This document shows, piece by piece, positions 23,870 through 34,692 of a DNA stretch of 64,000 bases. The DNA comes from Cacajao melanocephalus. Taxonomy: Eukaryota; Chordata; Mammalia; Primates; Pitheciidae. Under the pieces are notes generated by a model, which ran no database searches, was not told the origin of the DNA, and was given only the letters and a program-made list of their open reading frames with translations. Position 1 is the stretch's first letter. Each line of letters starts with the position of its first letter. The stretch spans positions 1 to 64,000 of the forward strand of contig CAUYLG010005240.1 of NCBI GenBank assembly GCA_963573385.1. Direction: 5' to 3'. A program made the position numbers and the translations under genes.

Positions 23870-24115
23870 AACTGACCTAAAACTCCATTAATTACCCAAC
23901 CTCCACATGCCCCTTTCTGAACGGGATGGCCACAATGTTTTAGGTTTGCTGGAATCAACCAAGCCACTGTGTAACAGTCTCCAAAAGGTCTGATCATTCC
24001 CCTTTCCCCCATGCACAGTTACCCTAATAAAAGGCCAGACAACTCCTCGAGGAAGGATGGGAGAAAGATTAACAGTATAAACTGTCAGTATTATAGCGGG
24101 GTCCTTTCTCAATGG
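23870..24115 (-). pseudogene. ERVL protease-region remnant
   Basis: The frame 23888-24112 lies just upstream of RT, where the aspartic protease belongs. It contains 'FWRLLHSGLVDSS', which I take as a degraded active-site loop in which the catalytic Asp has become His. The call rests mainly on position; sequence support is modest. Confidence 0.45.
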
Positions 24116-25780
24116 GACACAGTCTCCCCATCATTTAAGAGGTTCTAGGTGTGTAAACTGTTTCAACTCTGCAAATTTATTGAGGGGCCACGATTCTCTA
24201 TTTTTATAATTCAAATAATCTTGTGTGCGCTTGACCTGAAAGTTTTTTGCTTATGCAAATTAAGTCAGAATGCATTTGGCTTCCTATCAATTTCACTTTT
24301 AGCAAGACCATGATTAATTAGCCAAGGCAAGAGTTCTACATGAGTCAGTCTGTTCCGATTGCTGCTTTGTCTCTACTGTCCATTGCGGTAGCTATGCCCA
24401 CCTTGCCTTTGATGGCTGAGTGCTGCCACTTGGCCCCTGACACCTTGGAATCCAATTATTCTCATTGCACTTAAGTTTTCAACTTGAGTGACTGTGGTTC
24501 CCACTGTAAGATCAGGCATACAGAGAAAAGCAATCAGAGCTCTTATTAGTGAAGAGTTATTAGTGAAGAGTGTCTTATGGACTCTCCCCACTGGGATGAA
24601 TATGTCTAAAGTGACTAATCTCTAGCATTCCCATCTCCCTAAGCCTTTGAATCCCTTTCTCTACATTAAACCAAGAGAGACTGGGCATTTCCAGCTCACT
24701 CACAATGGACCATCCTTTGATCCATATTTCAGCTAACCAAGCAAATAAACTCTTTGAACCTTTTTTAACTCCCCAAGCTACAACATTAAATGCAGAATCC
24801 TTGCTTAGTGGGCCTATATCAATAAGTTCATCCTAATCCAACTCTATGTTCCATCCGCCATTATTCCACACCCTTAATACTCATTCCTATGCTTGCTTTC
24901 CAGATTTCTGCTTATATAAATTAGAAAACTCAAGCAGGTCTTTTGGAGTCTAGCATACCTCCCCATGGGTCACATTCTGAGCCTCATCTCTAGGGGCCTG
25001 CCAGGACTTTAGTTATAGGTATAGAAGCCAACGAGTGTTGGGGGTGGGTCCTGAGGAGAATGAGCGTTGTCTTTCCTGGCAACTGTCTCAGTCCATGGTT
25101 AATCTCCTCAGACCAAGATGGAAAGGCTGATGGCAATCTGGGTTGGGGAGGAAATGTTGCCACCACTGGAGATGGGAAGGCTGTTTTCTCTGGCAGAGAA
25201 GGCTCTTCAGAATTTAAGACCTCAGTGCCCTCCGCCTCATCAGGATTCTTCCACATGTTCCCATTCCAAGTGGCAGGGTCCCATTCTTTTACAGTAGACA
25301 CCTGGCAATGCTGTGTGTGCACCTTTCACTACGTAAGAGCTAACGTCTGATTTTCCACAATTTTAGCCCTCTGTGTACAGGAGACAAGGCTCTCACTTGG
25401 AAATCGTCGATTTGAAGCTGAGTATGTGCTTCTGAAACCTGGAGTTAGAATCCCTGAATTCATTATTTTCTTTCATCGCTTTGTCTAGCAAACTTAGAAA
25501 CAACCAACCAACTTCATTATATTTCTTCGTTCTCCACATATCGTCAAAGGTATGATGTATAGAGTCACTAAACTCCTTGCCTCTCATGTGCGGTGGATCA
25601 GGAATACCAAATGCATTTATTTTTTATAACTCTCTAAACAGTTCACACCAAGGACTATCAGTGTTCTCCATACTATTAGAAGTATGTCTAATAGAGTCCT
25701 TGGCATTTTGGCGTCTAATCAGATTAAGCAGCCAATTCCGGAAACCCTAAAACTAAATAAATCTATCCTTAAAATTCTTT
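24116..25780 (-). pseudogene. ERVL gag-region remnant
   Basis: This 1.6 kb lies between the 5' LTR and the protease region and should be gag. The surviving frames 25393-25587 (with 'WLFLSLLDKAMKENNEF'), 24990-25322 and 24373-24591 are in different phases. The first resembles the early coiled region of ERVL gag. A degenerate primer-site-like stretch sits at about 25783-25803, just inside the LTR. No intact zinc knuckle seen. Confidence 0.6.
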
Positions 25781-25810
25781 TTTTCTAGATTCACTCATGA
25801 TACAAAAATC

Positions 25811-26352
25811 GGTATTAGTCAGGATGCTCTAGAGGGACAAAACTAATAGATGTATATATGAAGGAGAGTTTAAAGGAGTATGGACTCACTGGATTACAAG
25901 ATGAAGTCCCGCAATGGGCCACCTGCAAACTGAGGAGCAAGGAAGCCAGTCTAAGTCCCATAACCTCAAAAGTAGGGAAGCCGACAGTGCAGTCTTCAGT
26001 CTGTGGCCAAAGACATAAGAGCCTCTGGCAAACCACTGGTGTTAAATCCAAGAGTTCAAAAGCTTAAGAACTTGGAGTCTCATGTTTGAGGGAAGGAAGC
26101 ATACAACACAGGAGAAAGATGAAGGCTGGAAGACTCAGCAAGTCTGGTCCTTTTATTTTCTTCTGCCTGCTTTTAATCTAGCTGTGCTGACAGCTAATTA
26201 GGTGGTGCCCACCCAGATTGAGGGTGGTTCTGCGTCACCCAGTCCGCTGACTCAAATGTTAATCTCCTTTGGCCACACTCACAGACACACTCAAAAACAA
26301 TACTTTGTGTCCTTCAATCCAATCAGGTTGACACTTAGTATTAACCATTACA
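25811..26352 (-). mobile_element. ERVL 5' LTR
   Basis: On the minus strand it starts 'tgtaatggttaatactaag' at 26352 and ends '...catcctgactaatacc'. The LTR is about 540 bp and pairs with 21360-21753. Its outer end joins a MaLR LTR fragment, marking the insertion site. Confidence 0.88.
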
Positions 26353-26487
26353 GGTGCCTTCCACCATGATTGTAAGTTTCCTGAGGCTTCCCAAGACACA
26401 TGGAACTGAGTCAATTAAACCTCTTTTCTTTATAAATTATCCAGTCTTTAGCATTTCTTCATAGCAGCATGAGGACAAACTAATACA
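26353..26487 (+). mobile_element. MaLR LTR 3' fragment
   Basis: 'ggtgccttccaccatgattg' through 'ttataaattatccagtc' to 'gacaaactaataca' is the last third of a MaLR LTR. It is cut exactly at the ERVL boundary. Confidence 0.85.
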
Positions 26488-27467
26488 CCGCACATTCATT
26501 TATGTTATTGTTCTCTTTACAGATACATCTCTTGAAAATACTCAATTTACTCTCTATTAAATACTTTATAATCACACTGACACCCACACTACCTTTATAT
26601 AAACATATGTAAATTTGAAGTAGAAACTACATTCTCAAAGGAATATGTCTGCATGTGTTCATTATACTAGACTCACCCTCAAATATATTATTTTACATGT
26701 GTGCTATCTCTGAAATAAACGGTATTTAGCTGATCTTTATAACTACTCTTTATTTGTGATACTATACCAACCTTATTTCAAAGCTATCTTTTAAAGCATG
26801 TGAGCTTGTATGTGTGTGTGAGGATGAATGTACACATGCAATTTTCATTTAAGTATTTAAAAATCAAACAAATGTTAAGTTACAACAAAAGCTCGATTGA
26901 TACTGATTTATTGTAGTTTTTAAGAGAATTCACTACAAATTTTTTTAGCAGTTCCAAGAGACAGCATTCTGACCCTACCCAGCTGTGAGGATTATATTTC
27001 AGATAAACAGGCTTGGTCCCATTGTAGTCAATCATTATATTACAGCTGCTGAGTAGAGAATTTTAGATTTCTTTAGTTTTCTTCCAAGAGAGAAGGTCAT
27101 AAATACTGAATCAATCAGTAATGAAGGCATTTTTTGCATTTCACTTTCATTTCAATATAAAAAAATTTAATGTTTCAAATCTTTCTGTGCACTCAATGGT
27201 CATACTGAGTCTTATAATATTAAAGAGTGATGAAAAAAGTACATTCTGGATTCTAAGGCATTATTTTAGCTAGCAATAGTGATCTTAAGTTAATGAAATC
27301 ATTACAAAATTTGTATGTCACTTTAATATAAAATAGCAGAATAGACAGTTGACAATAAAATATAAATGATTAGAGTACATTTTTCAAATGATAAGAATGA
27401 GAATTGTCCCTGATATTTACCTCTGGATATATTAATACATATTTATAAGCAATGCCTTTTTTTTAAT
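26488..27467. other. no feature recognised
   Basis: AT-rich unique-looking sequence. No gene or family identified. Confidence 0.4.
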
Positions 27468-27800
27468 TGGTCTCCTTTTTTAAACTAAGGTACAGCTACA
27501 TACAGAAAATTTATGAATCTGAATTGTGTGGGTCATTGAGTTTTCACCAAAATATTCACCCATATAATCAATACCTCAATCAGATTTTAGAGCATTGTCA
27601 TCAACCTCAATTCTTCTCTCATGCCCCTTTCAAGTCTCTCTTCCCCTTACATAGGGGCAACCACTTTTCTGATTTCAATAGATCAGTTTGCAAGTTCTAG
27701 AACTTCATATAAATAGAATGACACAGGATATGTTCTTTTTTTCCATTTGTCTATTGATGTGGGTTTACTTTTTTCCAGAATATAAAGATATATTAGAACA
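27468..27800 (-). mobile_element. old L1 3' end (L1M class), antisense
   Basis: 'agtacatttttcaaatg' upstream, then 'ggtacagctacatacagaaa', 'gggcaaccacttttctgatt' and 'aacttcatataaatagaatg' follow the order of an ancient L1M 3' region in reverse ('...ggcaaccactaatct...'). Very diverged. Confidence 0.5.
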
Positions 27801-28837
27801 TTTACATATCATAGTTTTAATATACTTATGAATTTTCATAGCACTGTTTTAGCTTCATCTCATCAAATTTGATATGTTGTGTTTTCATTAGTATGAAGGT
27901 AATAATGGAAATATCTTATTTCCATTGGCCACTGGGTTTAGAAGTATATTGGCTAATTTTCAATTAATTTTAGGTTACCTAGGTATGTTTATTAACAATT
28001 TTTGATGTAATTATATTGTAATAACAGCATGTTTAGTAACATTTCAACTTTTTTAATTTAGTGGCTTATTGTGTTGTGGACTAGCATACATTCTATACTG
28101 AAGAATATTCACTGACTGTTTAAACCACATTTGATATTTTTATTAATAGAAAACTTAAAGTTTATATTAATTTACAATGTATCAAATATATGTTAATTTT
28201 ACTAGTTTACCTTTTACCATTTTACCTTATACATTTATTACCATTAGAAATGAATATATTTAATATTGTGAAAAAAGTTTTTAAAGGCCATGAAGTAACT
28301 GCAATTGTTCCCATTGATCATTACAATTGACTTGCATGGTTTCAACTTGTGCAGTCATTTTTACAGTGATAGTGTATTATAGTTTACAAATTATTCACTA
28401 GAATTTTTGTGGTCAAATTTAGGTTTAAATTTCACATAGCTAGTAAGTCTGCCTTCTTATTATAAAGCCACACAGTTTACCACAACTCCCAAATGACCCC
28501 TTTTTAGACATATACTCCGATTATAAGATAGTGCAGAAGTTGTCTCACAAATTTTCATCCAAAAAAAAAAGTACTCCAAATGTCTGTTCATTAATGTATA
28601 GTTTTCTATTAGTGTAGCATGATATTCCTAAAATCTTTTACATGTTTTAAAAAGTATTTTTAATTACAATTAGTAAGTTGTAGTAGCGGCAGAATATGTA
28701 TCAAAAAACAAAATTTTTATGTTGGAACACCTTAGAACCTATGAGTGCTGTTTAATAGACACCATTGTTTCAAATTGTATAATATTTACAGAAATGTTTA
28801 TTATTTTATAAATAATAAACTTATGATCTTTATTTTT
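27801..28837. other. no feature recognised
   Basis: AT-rich. A faint MIR-like 'cacatagctagtaagtctgc' lies near 28433, too weak to call. Confidence 0.35.
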
Positions 28838-28925
28838 AGATAGAATTCCACTGTATCACCCAGGTTGGAGTGCAGTGGCATGATCTCAGCACACTGCAAC
28901 TTCTGTCCTCCTACTCCTCCATCCC
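28838..28925 (-). mobile_element. Alu, first part (split by an ERV)
   Basis: 'agatagaattccactgtatc' and 'ggttggagtgcagtggcatg' are the 3' end of an Alu read in reverse. It stops where the ERV LTR begins and resumes at 31681. Confidence 0.85.
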
Positions 28926-29221
28926 TGAGGGACTGTGTTAGGGAAAAAAAAAACTTATTTCCAGGTCCACGAGGGGTGTGGTTTCAAAGCAGAAGTCTCC
29001 CAGCACCATGCCTCCATACACACCCCCATCTGGAATGTATAGTTCTTTGTCTAACTTTCCCATGCCTGAGCTAGGTAGAAAATCCAGGTGAGCTTCTTTG
29101 TTCAAAAGCCCACCAAAAGCTCTGGGAGGATGGAGCTCTGTTGCAGACCAAGCAGCAACCGAGTCAAAGATCAATCACTCCAGAGGTAGTTTGAAAGAAC
29201 TCCTCTTATTGGACGAGAATA

Positions 29222-29295
29222 AATCTCATCAGTCCCCATGTCCTTATGGTGGCCAATAAGGACATTTAGGCAGGAGGGTATGCCCATGATGCCAG
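29222..29295 (+). repeat. 74-bp direct repeat, LTR copy
   Basis: The unit starts 'aatctcatcagtccccatg' and ends 'gcccatgatgccag'. The other copy is at 30633-30706, with one mismatch in 74. It contains a short stem, 'ccttatgg' against 'ccaataagg'. Confidence 0.95.
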
Positions 29296-29394
29296 AATAT
29301 GAATGGGGAGGGAATAACTCAAGGGTTAAAACCCCAATGCTCCTTACCTATACAGATTCCTTCCTTGGATTCTTCTCCCATAGCAGCGTGGGAG

Positions 29395-29426
29395 CTCTCT
29401 CTCTCTCTCTCTCTCTCTAAAATAAA
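29395..29426 (+). promoter_or_regulatory. (CT)n tract and AATAAA in the 5' LTR
   Basis: A pure CT run is followed by AATAAA at 29421-29426, which would be the LTR polyadenylation signal. The 3' LTR lacks both. Confidence 0.7.
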
Positions 29427-29608
29427 TCGCTCCCTGCTCAACTCCTTGGGTCTTTGATATTTATTTGAATGGTAAACTCACCCAGTACCCTCTGATAGTA
29501 CCCAGAGTCTATCAGTAGGTATTGGATTCTTGGGGTAAGAGGCGCCAGGGACATCAGAATAGGAAAGGGGAGAGAGCCGAGCATGCAGTCCCACCCCAGT
29601 TACATCTT

Positions 29609-29626
29609 TGGCAAGCCAGCCAGGAG
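29609..29626 (+). other. retroviral primer binding site, tRNA-Arg-like
   Basis: 'tggcaagccagccaggag' starts 4 bases after the LTR end. It is complementary, with one mismatch as I recall it, to the 3' end of a tRNA-Arg including CCA. This places the provirus with tRNA-Arg-primed class I ERVs of the HERV-R/ERV3 kind, although the LTR itself is not one I can name. Confidence 0.75.
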
Positions 29627-30931
29627 GAGTGTTGGACTTCAGAGCAGTGAGTGATATTGGACCCCTTTGGCTTGCTAATCTGTCGTTTTGCTTCTTTAAA
29701 ATTTGTTAAGGAGGTAAAGACCCAGCACAGTGGTGGAGGCAAAGCCAGGCAGAGGCTGCTTACAGAAAGCGGGCAGCAGGGCTTATGTGGGGCCCTGTGT
29801 GGCAGCGGTGGCTGGGCCAGGCAGCAGGAATGGCTGCCACCTGGGCAAGCCATGCCCAGCCTTTCAGACCCACAGTGGTGGCAGCAGCTGCACTGGGGCC
29901 ACTGGAGCAGCTGGGCAGTGGGAAGGGCTGCCGCCTGTGCGAGCCACACCCAGCCTTCAAGCCCCCAACCTCCTGGGTCCAGATTTCTGTAAGGCAAACT
30001 TCTTCTCTGCTCTTTCCTCTAAGATATTTCCTACACATGAGGCTCTTGGGGTGGCAGTCCAGGGACCCTTGCCCATGGTGCCATCAGGCTTATGCCTATG
30101 AGGACCTCCTACAGTATACATGCACAGGGCCAGTCCCCTTAGTCCGTTGTGCTAGGTTATGTCCTAAAGGAGCCAGAGTCTATCAGTGGGTACTGGAGGC
30201 TATAGGACATTGTGTTTTTTGTCACCTGCAATTTCCCAATCCAACTGAATGGTGCCAGAATTTAATGATGTACAATTTTTCTTGCCTAGGATTGGCTCTC
30301 TGGATGGCAGAACATCTCCACTAGAATATCATAGTCAGACCTGATCTGAGGCTCAAACAGTTCATTTCAGGCCCCACAACCCTACAGCATATTCCTATGA
30401 TGGAAGGTGGGGTGGGGGAAGAGACCTGGGCCCTGAGAGCATTGCTCCAGCCTCGGCCATGCAGCCATCCATTACCTTCTTTAAGACTGTTGTGCTTAGA
30501 GGTCCTTCTCAATGAGTTTATCCTCCTAGAGCAGTTTTATAGTCAGGCCTATGTTGATTGAACTCTTGCTAGGGAATATTGGCACCCAAGCCTCACTGGC
30601 CTTGTTCAAGGGTGCGCTGGTACAGGGCCACTAATCTCATCAGTCCCCATGTCCTTATGGTGGCCAATAAGGACATTTAGGCAGGAGAGTATGCCCATGA
30701 TGCCAGTAAGCATGATTAAACCCAGCATATGGGGAGCCCGAAAGATGATCACGCATCTAGGACACAAGGAAACTACAAGGTGCTATAACTGGGGGACACC
30801 ACAGAGCTAGCAGTTGCAAGTAATAACTGGGGATGTGGGCGTCTTTGTGTTTGATTCCAGATAGGTGCTACTCTTTGCAAGGCAAAATTACCCTTAAAGT
30901 GTATCCTGGATAACTGGGACCAATTTGACTC
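29627..30931 (+). pseudogene. class I ERV internal remnant (gag-pol largely lost)
   Basis: This 1.3 kb links the primer site to the env tail. A full provirus needs about 7 kb here, so most of gag and pol is deleted. A GC-rich leader-like part (29730-29970) has imperfect repeats of 'ggcagcaggaatggctgcc' and 'cagtgggaagggctgccgc'. Open frames such as 29785-30324 show no retroviral motif I recognise. The LTR-related 74-bp unit lies at 30633-30706 and a 25-bp unit at 30173-30197. After about 30710 the text probably belongs to env. Confidence 0.6.
30633..30706 (+). repeat. 74-bp direct repeat, internal copy
   Basis: Partner of 29222-29295, with the single mismatch at the 'ggagagta/ggagggta' position. 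It lies inside the provirus, where LTR sequence is not expected. Confidence 0.95.
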
Positions 30932-31333
30932 ATGACCTTTAAAGAAGCAGCTGGCCCTAAGGCCAGAACAGAATCATGGAGCTTGTTTAACAACTGGCTC
31001 TCCTGGCTCTACCCTCTTCTAGGCCCGTTTATAACCATTCTATTATTACTGGCCTTTGGGCCTCTCATCTTTAATCTTCTTGTCAAATTCGTTTCATCTA
31101 GAATTAAAGCCATGAGGCCACAAATGATGCTGCAAATGGAACCCCAGATGTCTTTGGCTTATAAGCTCTATTGTGGATCTCTGGATCAACCTACACCCCT
31201 GGAAGACTCCCCATGGAGGAAACCTCAACTGCAGGGCCCCTTCTACACCCCAATACAGCAGGAAGTAGTTAAAGAGCAATCGATGCTCGTGTCCCAAGAG
31301 CAGTTGAACTTTCCTGTTCAGACAGGGGGCTGA
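30932..31333 (+). pseudogene. class I ERV env, transmembrane subunit tail
   Basis: A 133-codon frame encodes the C-terminal end of a retroviral envelope TM subunit. Residues about 28-50 form one hydrophobic span ('LLGPFITILLLLAFGPLIFN'), followed by a basic stretch 'KFVSSRIKAM' and a hydrophilic tail, as in gamma-type envelopes. The surface subunit, fusion peptide and immunosuppressive region are missing, so only the anchor and tail survive. The first Met is a chance codon. The stop TGA at 31331-31333 is the first three bases of the 3' LTR. No intact signal peptide or cleavage site is present. Confidence 0.75.
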
Positions 31334-31680
31334 AGGACTGTGTTAAGCAAAAAAACTTCTCTTCCCGGGTCCACAAGGGGCATGGTTTCAAAGACAGGAG
31401 CTTCCCAGCAGCATGCCTCCATCCATACCCACATCCGGGAATGTAAAGCTCTTTGTCTAACTTTCCCGCTCATGGGCTAGGTGGAAAATCCAGTGACCTT
31501 CTTTGTTCAAAAAGTCTGCCGAAAGCAAAAAGCTCAACACTTTGGGTCCGCAATATTTATTCAAACGGTAAGCTCACTGCACCTCTGGGACCCCTTTCCC
31601 CATTCTTGGGGTAAGAGAGTCCAAGGACCTTGGAATCAGAACAGGAAGGGAGCTGAGTATGCAGCCCCACCCCAGTTACA
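31331..31680 (+). mobile_element. class I ERV 3' LTR, internally shortened
   Basis: It starts 'tgaaggactgtgttaagc', directly after a short 'cagggggc' purine run, and ends 'ccccagttaca'. At 350 bp it is half the length of the 5' LTR; the block matching about 29120-29435, with its AATAAA, is absent. Confidence 0.85.
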
Positions 31681-31722
31681 CCCCCACACCAGCTCAAGAG
31701 ATCCTGCCACCTCAGCTTTCAT
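31681..31722 (-). mobile_element. Alu, second part (split by an ERV)
   Basis: 'agctcaagagatcctgccac' and 'ctcagctttc' continue the Alu text that stopped at 28925. The ERV therefore inserted into a pre-existing Alu; the remaining 5' half of the Alu is missing. Confidence 0.7.
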
Positions 31723-34127
31723 TGTTTTTAAATAATGCTAAGAACTGTATGACATAATAATAGACATGCTACACCAAAACTTTTAACCCATTAAATACAG
31801 AAATCAGACAAATAAGTAGTTTAAAGGTATGTAGCATTAAGTGCATATCTAAATCTAAGTCTATTACATCTGAAAATTGAACTACTATTATTCAAACTCT
31901 TCACCTTTATCAAATATAGGTCAATGACTATATAAGTTTGATAAAGAGGTGTTCACATAGTGCATTCTATGTGATTATACAACTCGTTAATGTAACAAAA
32001 GTAATACAGATATTTTGTGTAAAGTAAAAATAAATCTAAATACTAAATGCTGCCAGTTTCTGTAGTTTGACTTTTTATTCTTTTCAAAGTCATTTCAGTA
32101 GGCAAATCTATTCATTCAAAAGTATATGTTAAGATGCATAATTTATATACACTTCACTTGCTGTAATACAAAGATAGTCTATATATGACATACTATAAAA
32201 GAGATAATTTAGCATATATATAAAAAATCACAGATTTTATACTATATTAGAGAATTATTACTTTTGACAAACCTTTAAGTTTACTTAAAATACTGAATAA
32301 CTTCCTTAGGATATGAATCAGGAGCAATCCAGCAGCTGAAATGTGCAGAATTCTCAATCTGATTACATTTAAATATAAATTGTAAATTAATGCTTATTCA
32401 AAGAACCTGAAAGAAAATTCTAATAATGACTAAGTGATAAATATATTAACTCTCCCTCACTTGTGCGGGCTGTGACCGGATAGAGTATTTTCTGGAAATA
32501 CAATGTGATCCTGTAGCTTCAGATTCAAACCACCTATCTCCTTCATTGATTGAAAAGAAAGACTCTGTTTACCTACAAAATCAAAGAAATATCCAAAATT
32601 GGCCCTTACTGGCCTGCATGGCTTTATGTGCTTATCCATATGAACAACAGCCTGTAATGCACTAACTGGTTGGTTTAAAACTTATGGTTCTTGGAATCTG
32701 AAGCATATGGTTGATTGTGAGATAAGAATAAAGTGAAAAATTATGCCCAAGAGTATTCACCTGATGTCTCAGTGTAATCATAGTAACCCTTTCATTCTCT
32801 AAAGTGATTCAATTTAAGAAATAAATTACAGGGCCACCCTAGTAAGGGACGACCTGACAAAACCAAGATAATGGCATTGTGCTAGAGGAATTGCAAATAA
32901 CTTCTGGGCTTAAAAATCAATATCCATTACACTAGGCAGGAAAAGTATTCTTAGCAAATCACAGAAAATTATTTACATCTGTATGTATCTCATGAATAAA
33001 CTAATAGAGGAGGAGGATAGAAGGAAAGGAGTGGAAAGAAATGGGGAAAGTCCACTTGAGTAAGAACAGAACTACAGTTAAGGATAATACCGATATTGTT
33101 CATTGTTTGATATTAATTATCCAGTATTTTATTATAAATATTGAAGTTTATTCTCAGTTAAAAATAACATTATTTTGAGGGGCACGATGCTACAACAATA
33201 TTTTTAGCCTTTTTTTTTAAGCCAGCAGCAGAGTAATATGGAAAATCGCCACTAGAAGAACAAAAGGTATTTGATCTGATCAAATCTCAAAGAAAATCTA
33301 ACAGAATTTGTTTTATGAAATTAATAAAATGTATCATTTCTAATTCTATATTGTTTTGTTATCCATTAATTTCCTTATTTTTATGAAGCTTTTCTCTATA
33401 TTTGTTATACTATATATATTTAGCCATAATTTTTTTTGTAAGTGCCAAAAACAGAGTTAGCTCCACTCATATCATCACATCAGTATACACTTCAGAACGC
33501 TGGGCAAGATACTTCGTATTAAATTATTCTTAAAATCAAAAACAGACTGGGATTTCACTGATTCAAATAGATGTCAAAATAATTTACAAATAAATATCAA
33601 AATAATTAACTGTTTAATATAAAATAGTTTACAGAAATTATAATTATATAAATATCTTCTGTTGAGGTTTAAAGATAGCTGACAAGAATAATGGTATAAT
33701 AATTCTTCAAAAAAGCTTACATCCATTCAGGAGTATATGCTGGAAACCTACACGTAACAATTTTTTTGTCCTACTTAAAGCACTACAAACATCTACACCA
33801 TGGAAATTATTTTAGTTTTTGGAAAATAACTTATTAGCTCTGCAATCGTGAAGGAATTCCCTGAATGACAAGTCTTAAGAGGATGGTAATAATTTGGAAA
33901 GAGAGTCTTCAATTTTACCTGCCAGGGTCACACTTAGGCATTGTCATTTTCAATAACTGCAGTTCCTCCATAAAGCCAGTTTCAAGTGGTACCCTAATTC
34001 TATTGTTTCTTGATTTTTCCTGTGGTATTCATTTGTTACTTCAATTCAAAAAATCTTTTAATCATTTTGGGATCATTGATCCAGTGATCCTACTCTTAAT
34101 TGTGTCACATTCTGCTCATTTATCTTT
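31723..34127. other. 2.4 kb without a recognised feature
   Basis: Unique-looking AT-rich sequence. The 95-codon frame at 33865-34152 and the 60-codon frame at 32457-32639 carry no motif I know. Confidence 0.4.
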
Positions 34128-34692
34128 GCATCAGCTATCTATTGCCACATAACAAATTACTCCCCAGATTAGGGGCTTAAAACATCCCACATTTATTACC
34201 TACACTTTTAATTATAGCACAAAACCAGGCATAATCTATGTGGGTCCTCTGTTTAAGATCTCTTACAAGCCTGCAATCAGGATGGCAGTCAAGGCTGTGA
34301 TATAATCCAAAGGCTTGACTAGAAAAGGATTCACCTTCAAACTCACTCAAAAAAGTATTGACAGATTTAAGTTCCATGCATACTGCTGGAATGAGGCCTT
34401 CAATTTCTCACTATGTGTTTACTAGAGGATTCTGTCTGCTCTTTGTGACATAGAGCACTCCAACATGGCAGTTTGCTTCAACAAAACATGCTATCCAGGA
34501 AGACTGTATATAGAGAATGCCAGCAAATTGAAGTCACAACTTCTAATAACTAATTACAGAAGGGTCTTCTCATCACTTTGCTTATATTCTACACATTGGA
34601 ATAAGACACTGGGTTCATTTCACAGTCCAGGACAGGAGATTATACAAGTATATGAAAACCACTAGGCAAGGATCATTGAGAGCCGTCATTAA
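34128..34692 (-). mobile_element. MLT1-type LTR (C/D-like), antisense
   Basis: 'catcagctatctattgccac', 'gggcttaaaacatcccacat', 'gtgggtcctctgtttaagat', 'caacatggcagtttgcttca' and 'aggcaaggatcattgagagc' give the full order of an MLT1C/D-class MaLR LTR in reverse. No second LTR, so solo. Confidence 0.8.

Larger units (their letters stand above)
28926..29604 (+). mobile_element. class I ERV 5' LTR
   Basis: It starts 'tgagggactgtgttaggg' and ends 'ccccagttaca', at 679 bp. It contains a (CT)n run at 29395-29418 and an AATAAA signal at 29421-29426. A central block of about 310 bp is absent from the 3' LTR, and part of it also occurs in the internal region. LTR identity with 31331-31680 outside that block looks like roughly 80-85% by eye. 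Confidence 0.85.

Noticed and set aside
28433..28470. MIR fragment
   Set aside because: Only one short MIR-like phrase; not enough to call.
29730..29972. CpG island promoter or SVA VNTR
   Set aside because: Too short, few CpG, no SVA hexamer or Alu-like part, and it lies inside a provirus.
29554..30324. Several overlapping open frames of 90-179 codons on both strands
   Set aside because: They lie in the GC-rich leader and remnant of the class I ERV. Openness on both strands in several phases is a composition effect, and no domain is recognisable.
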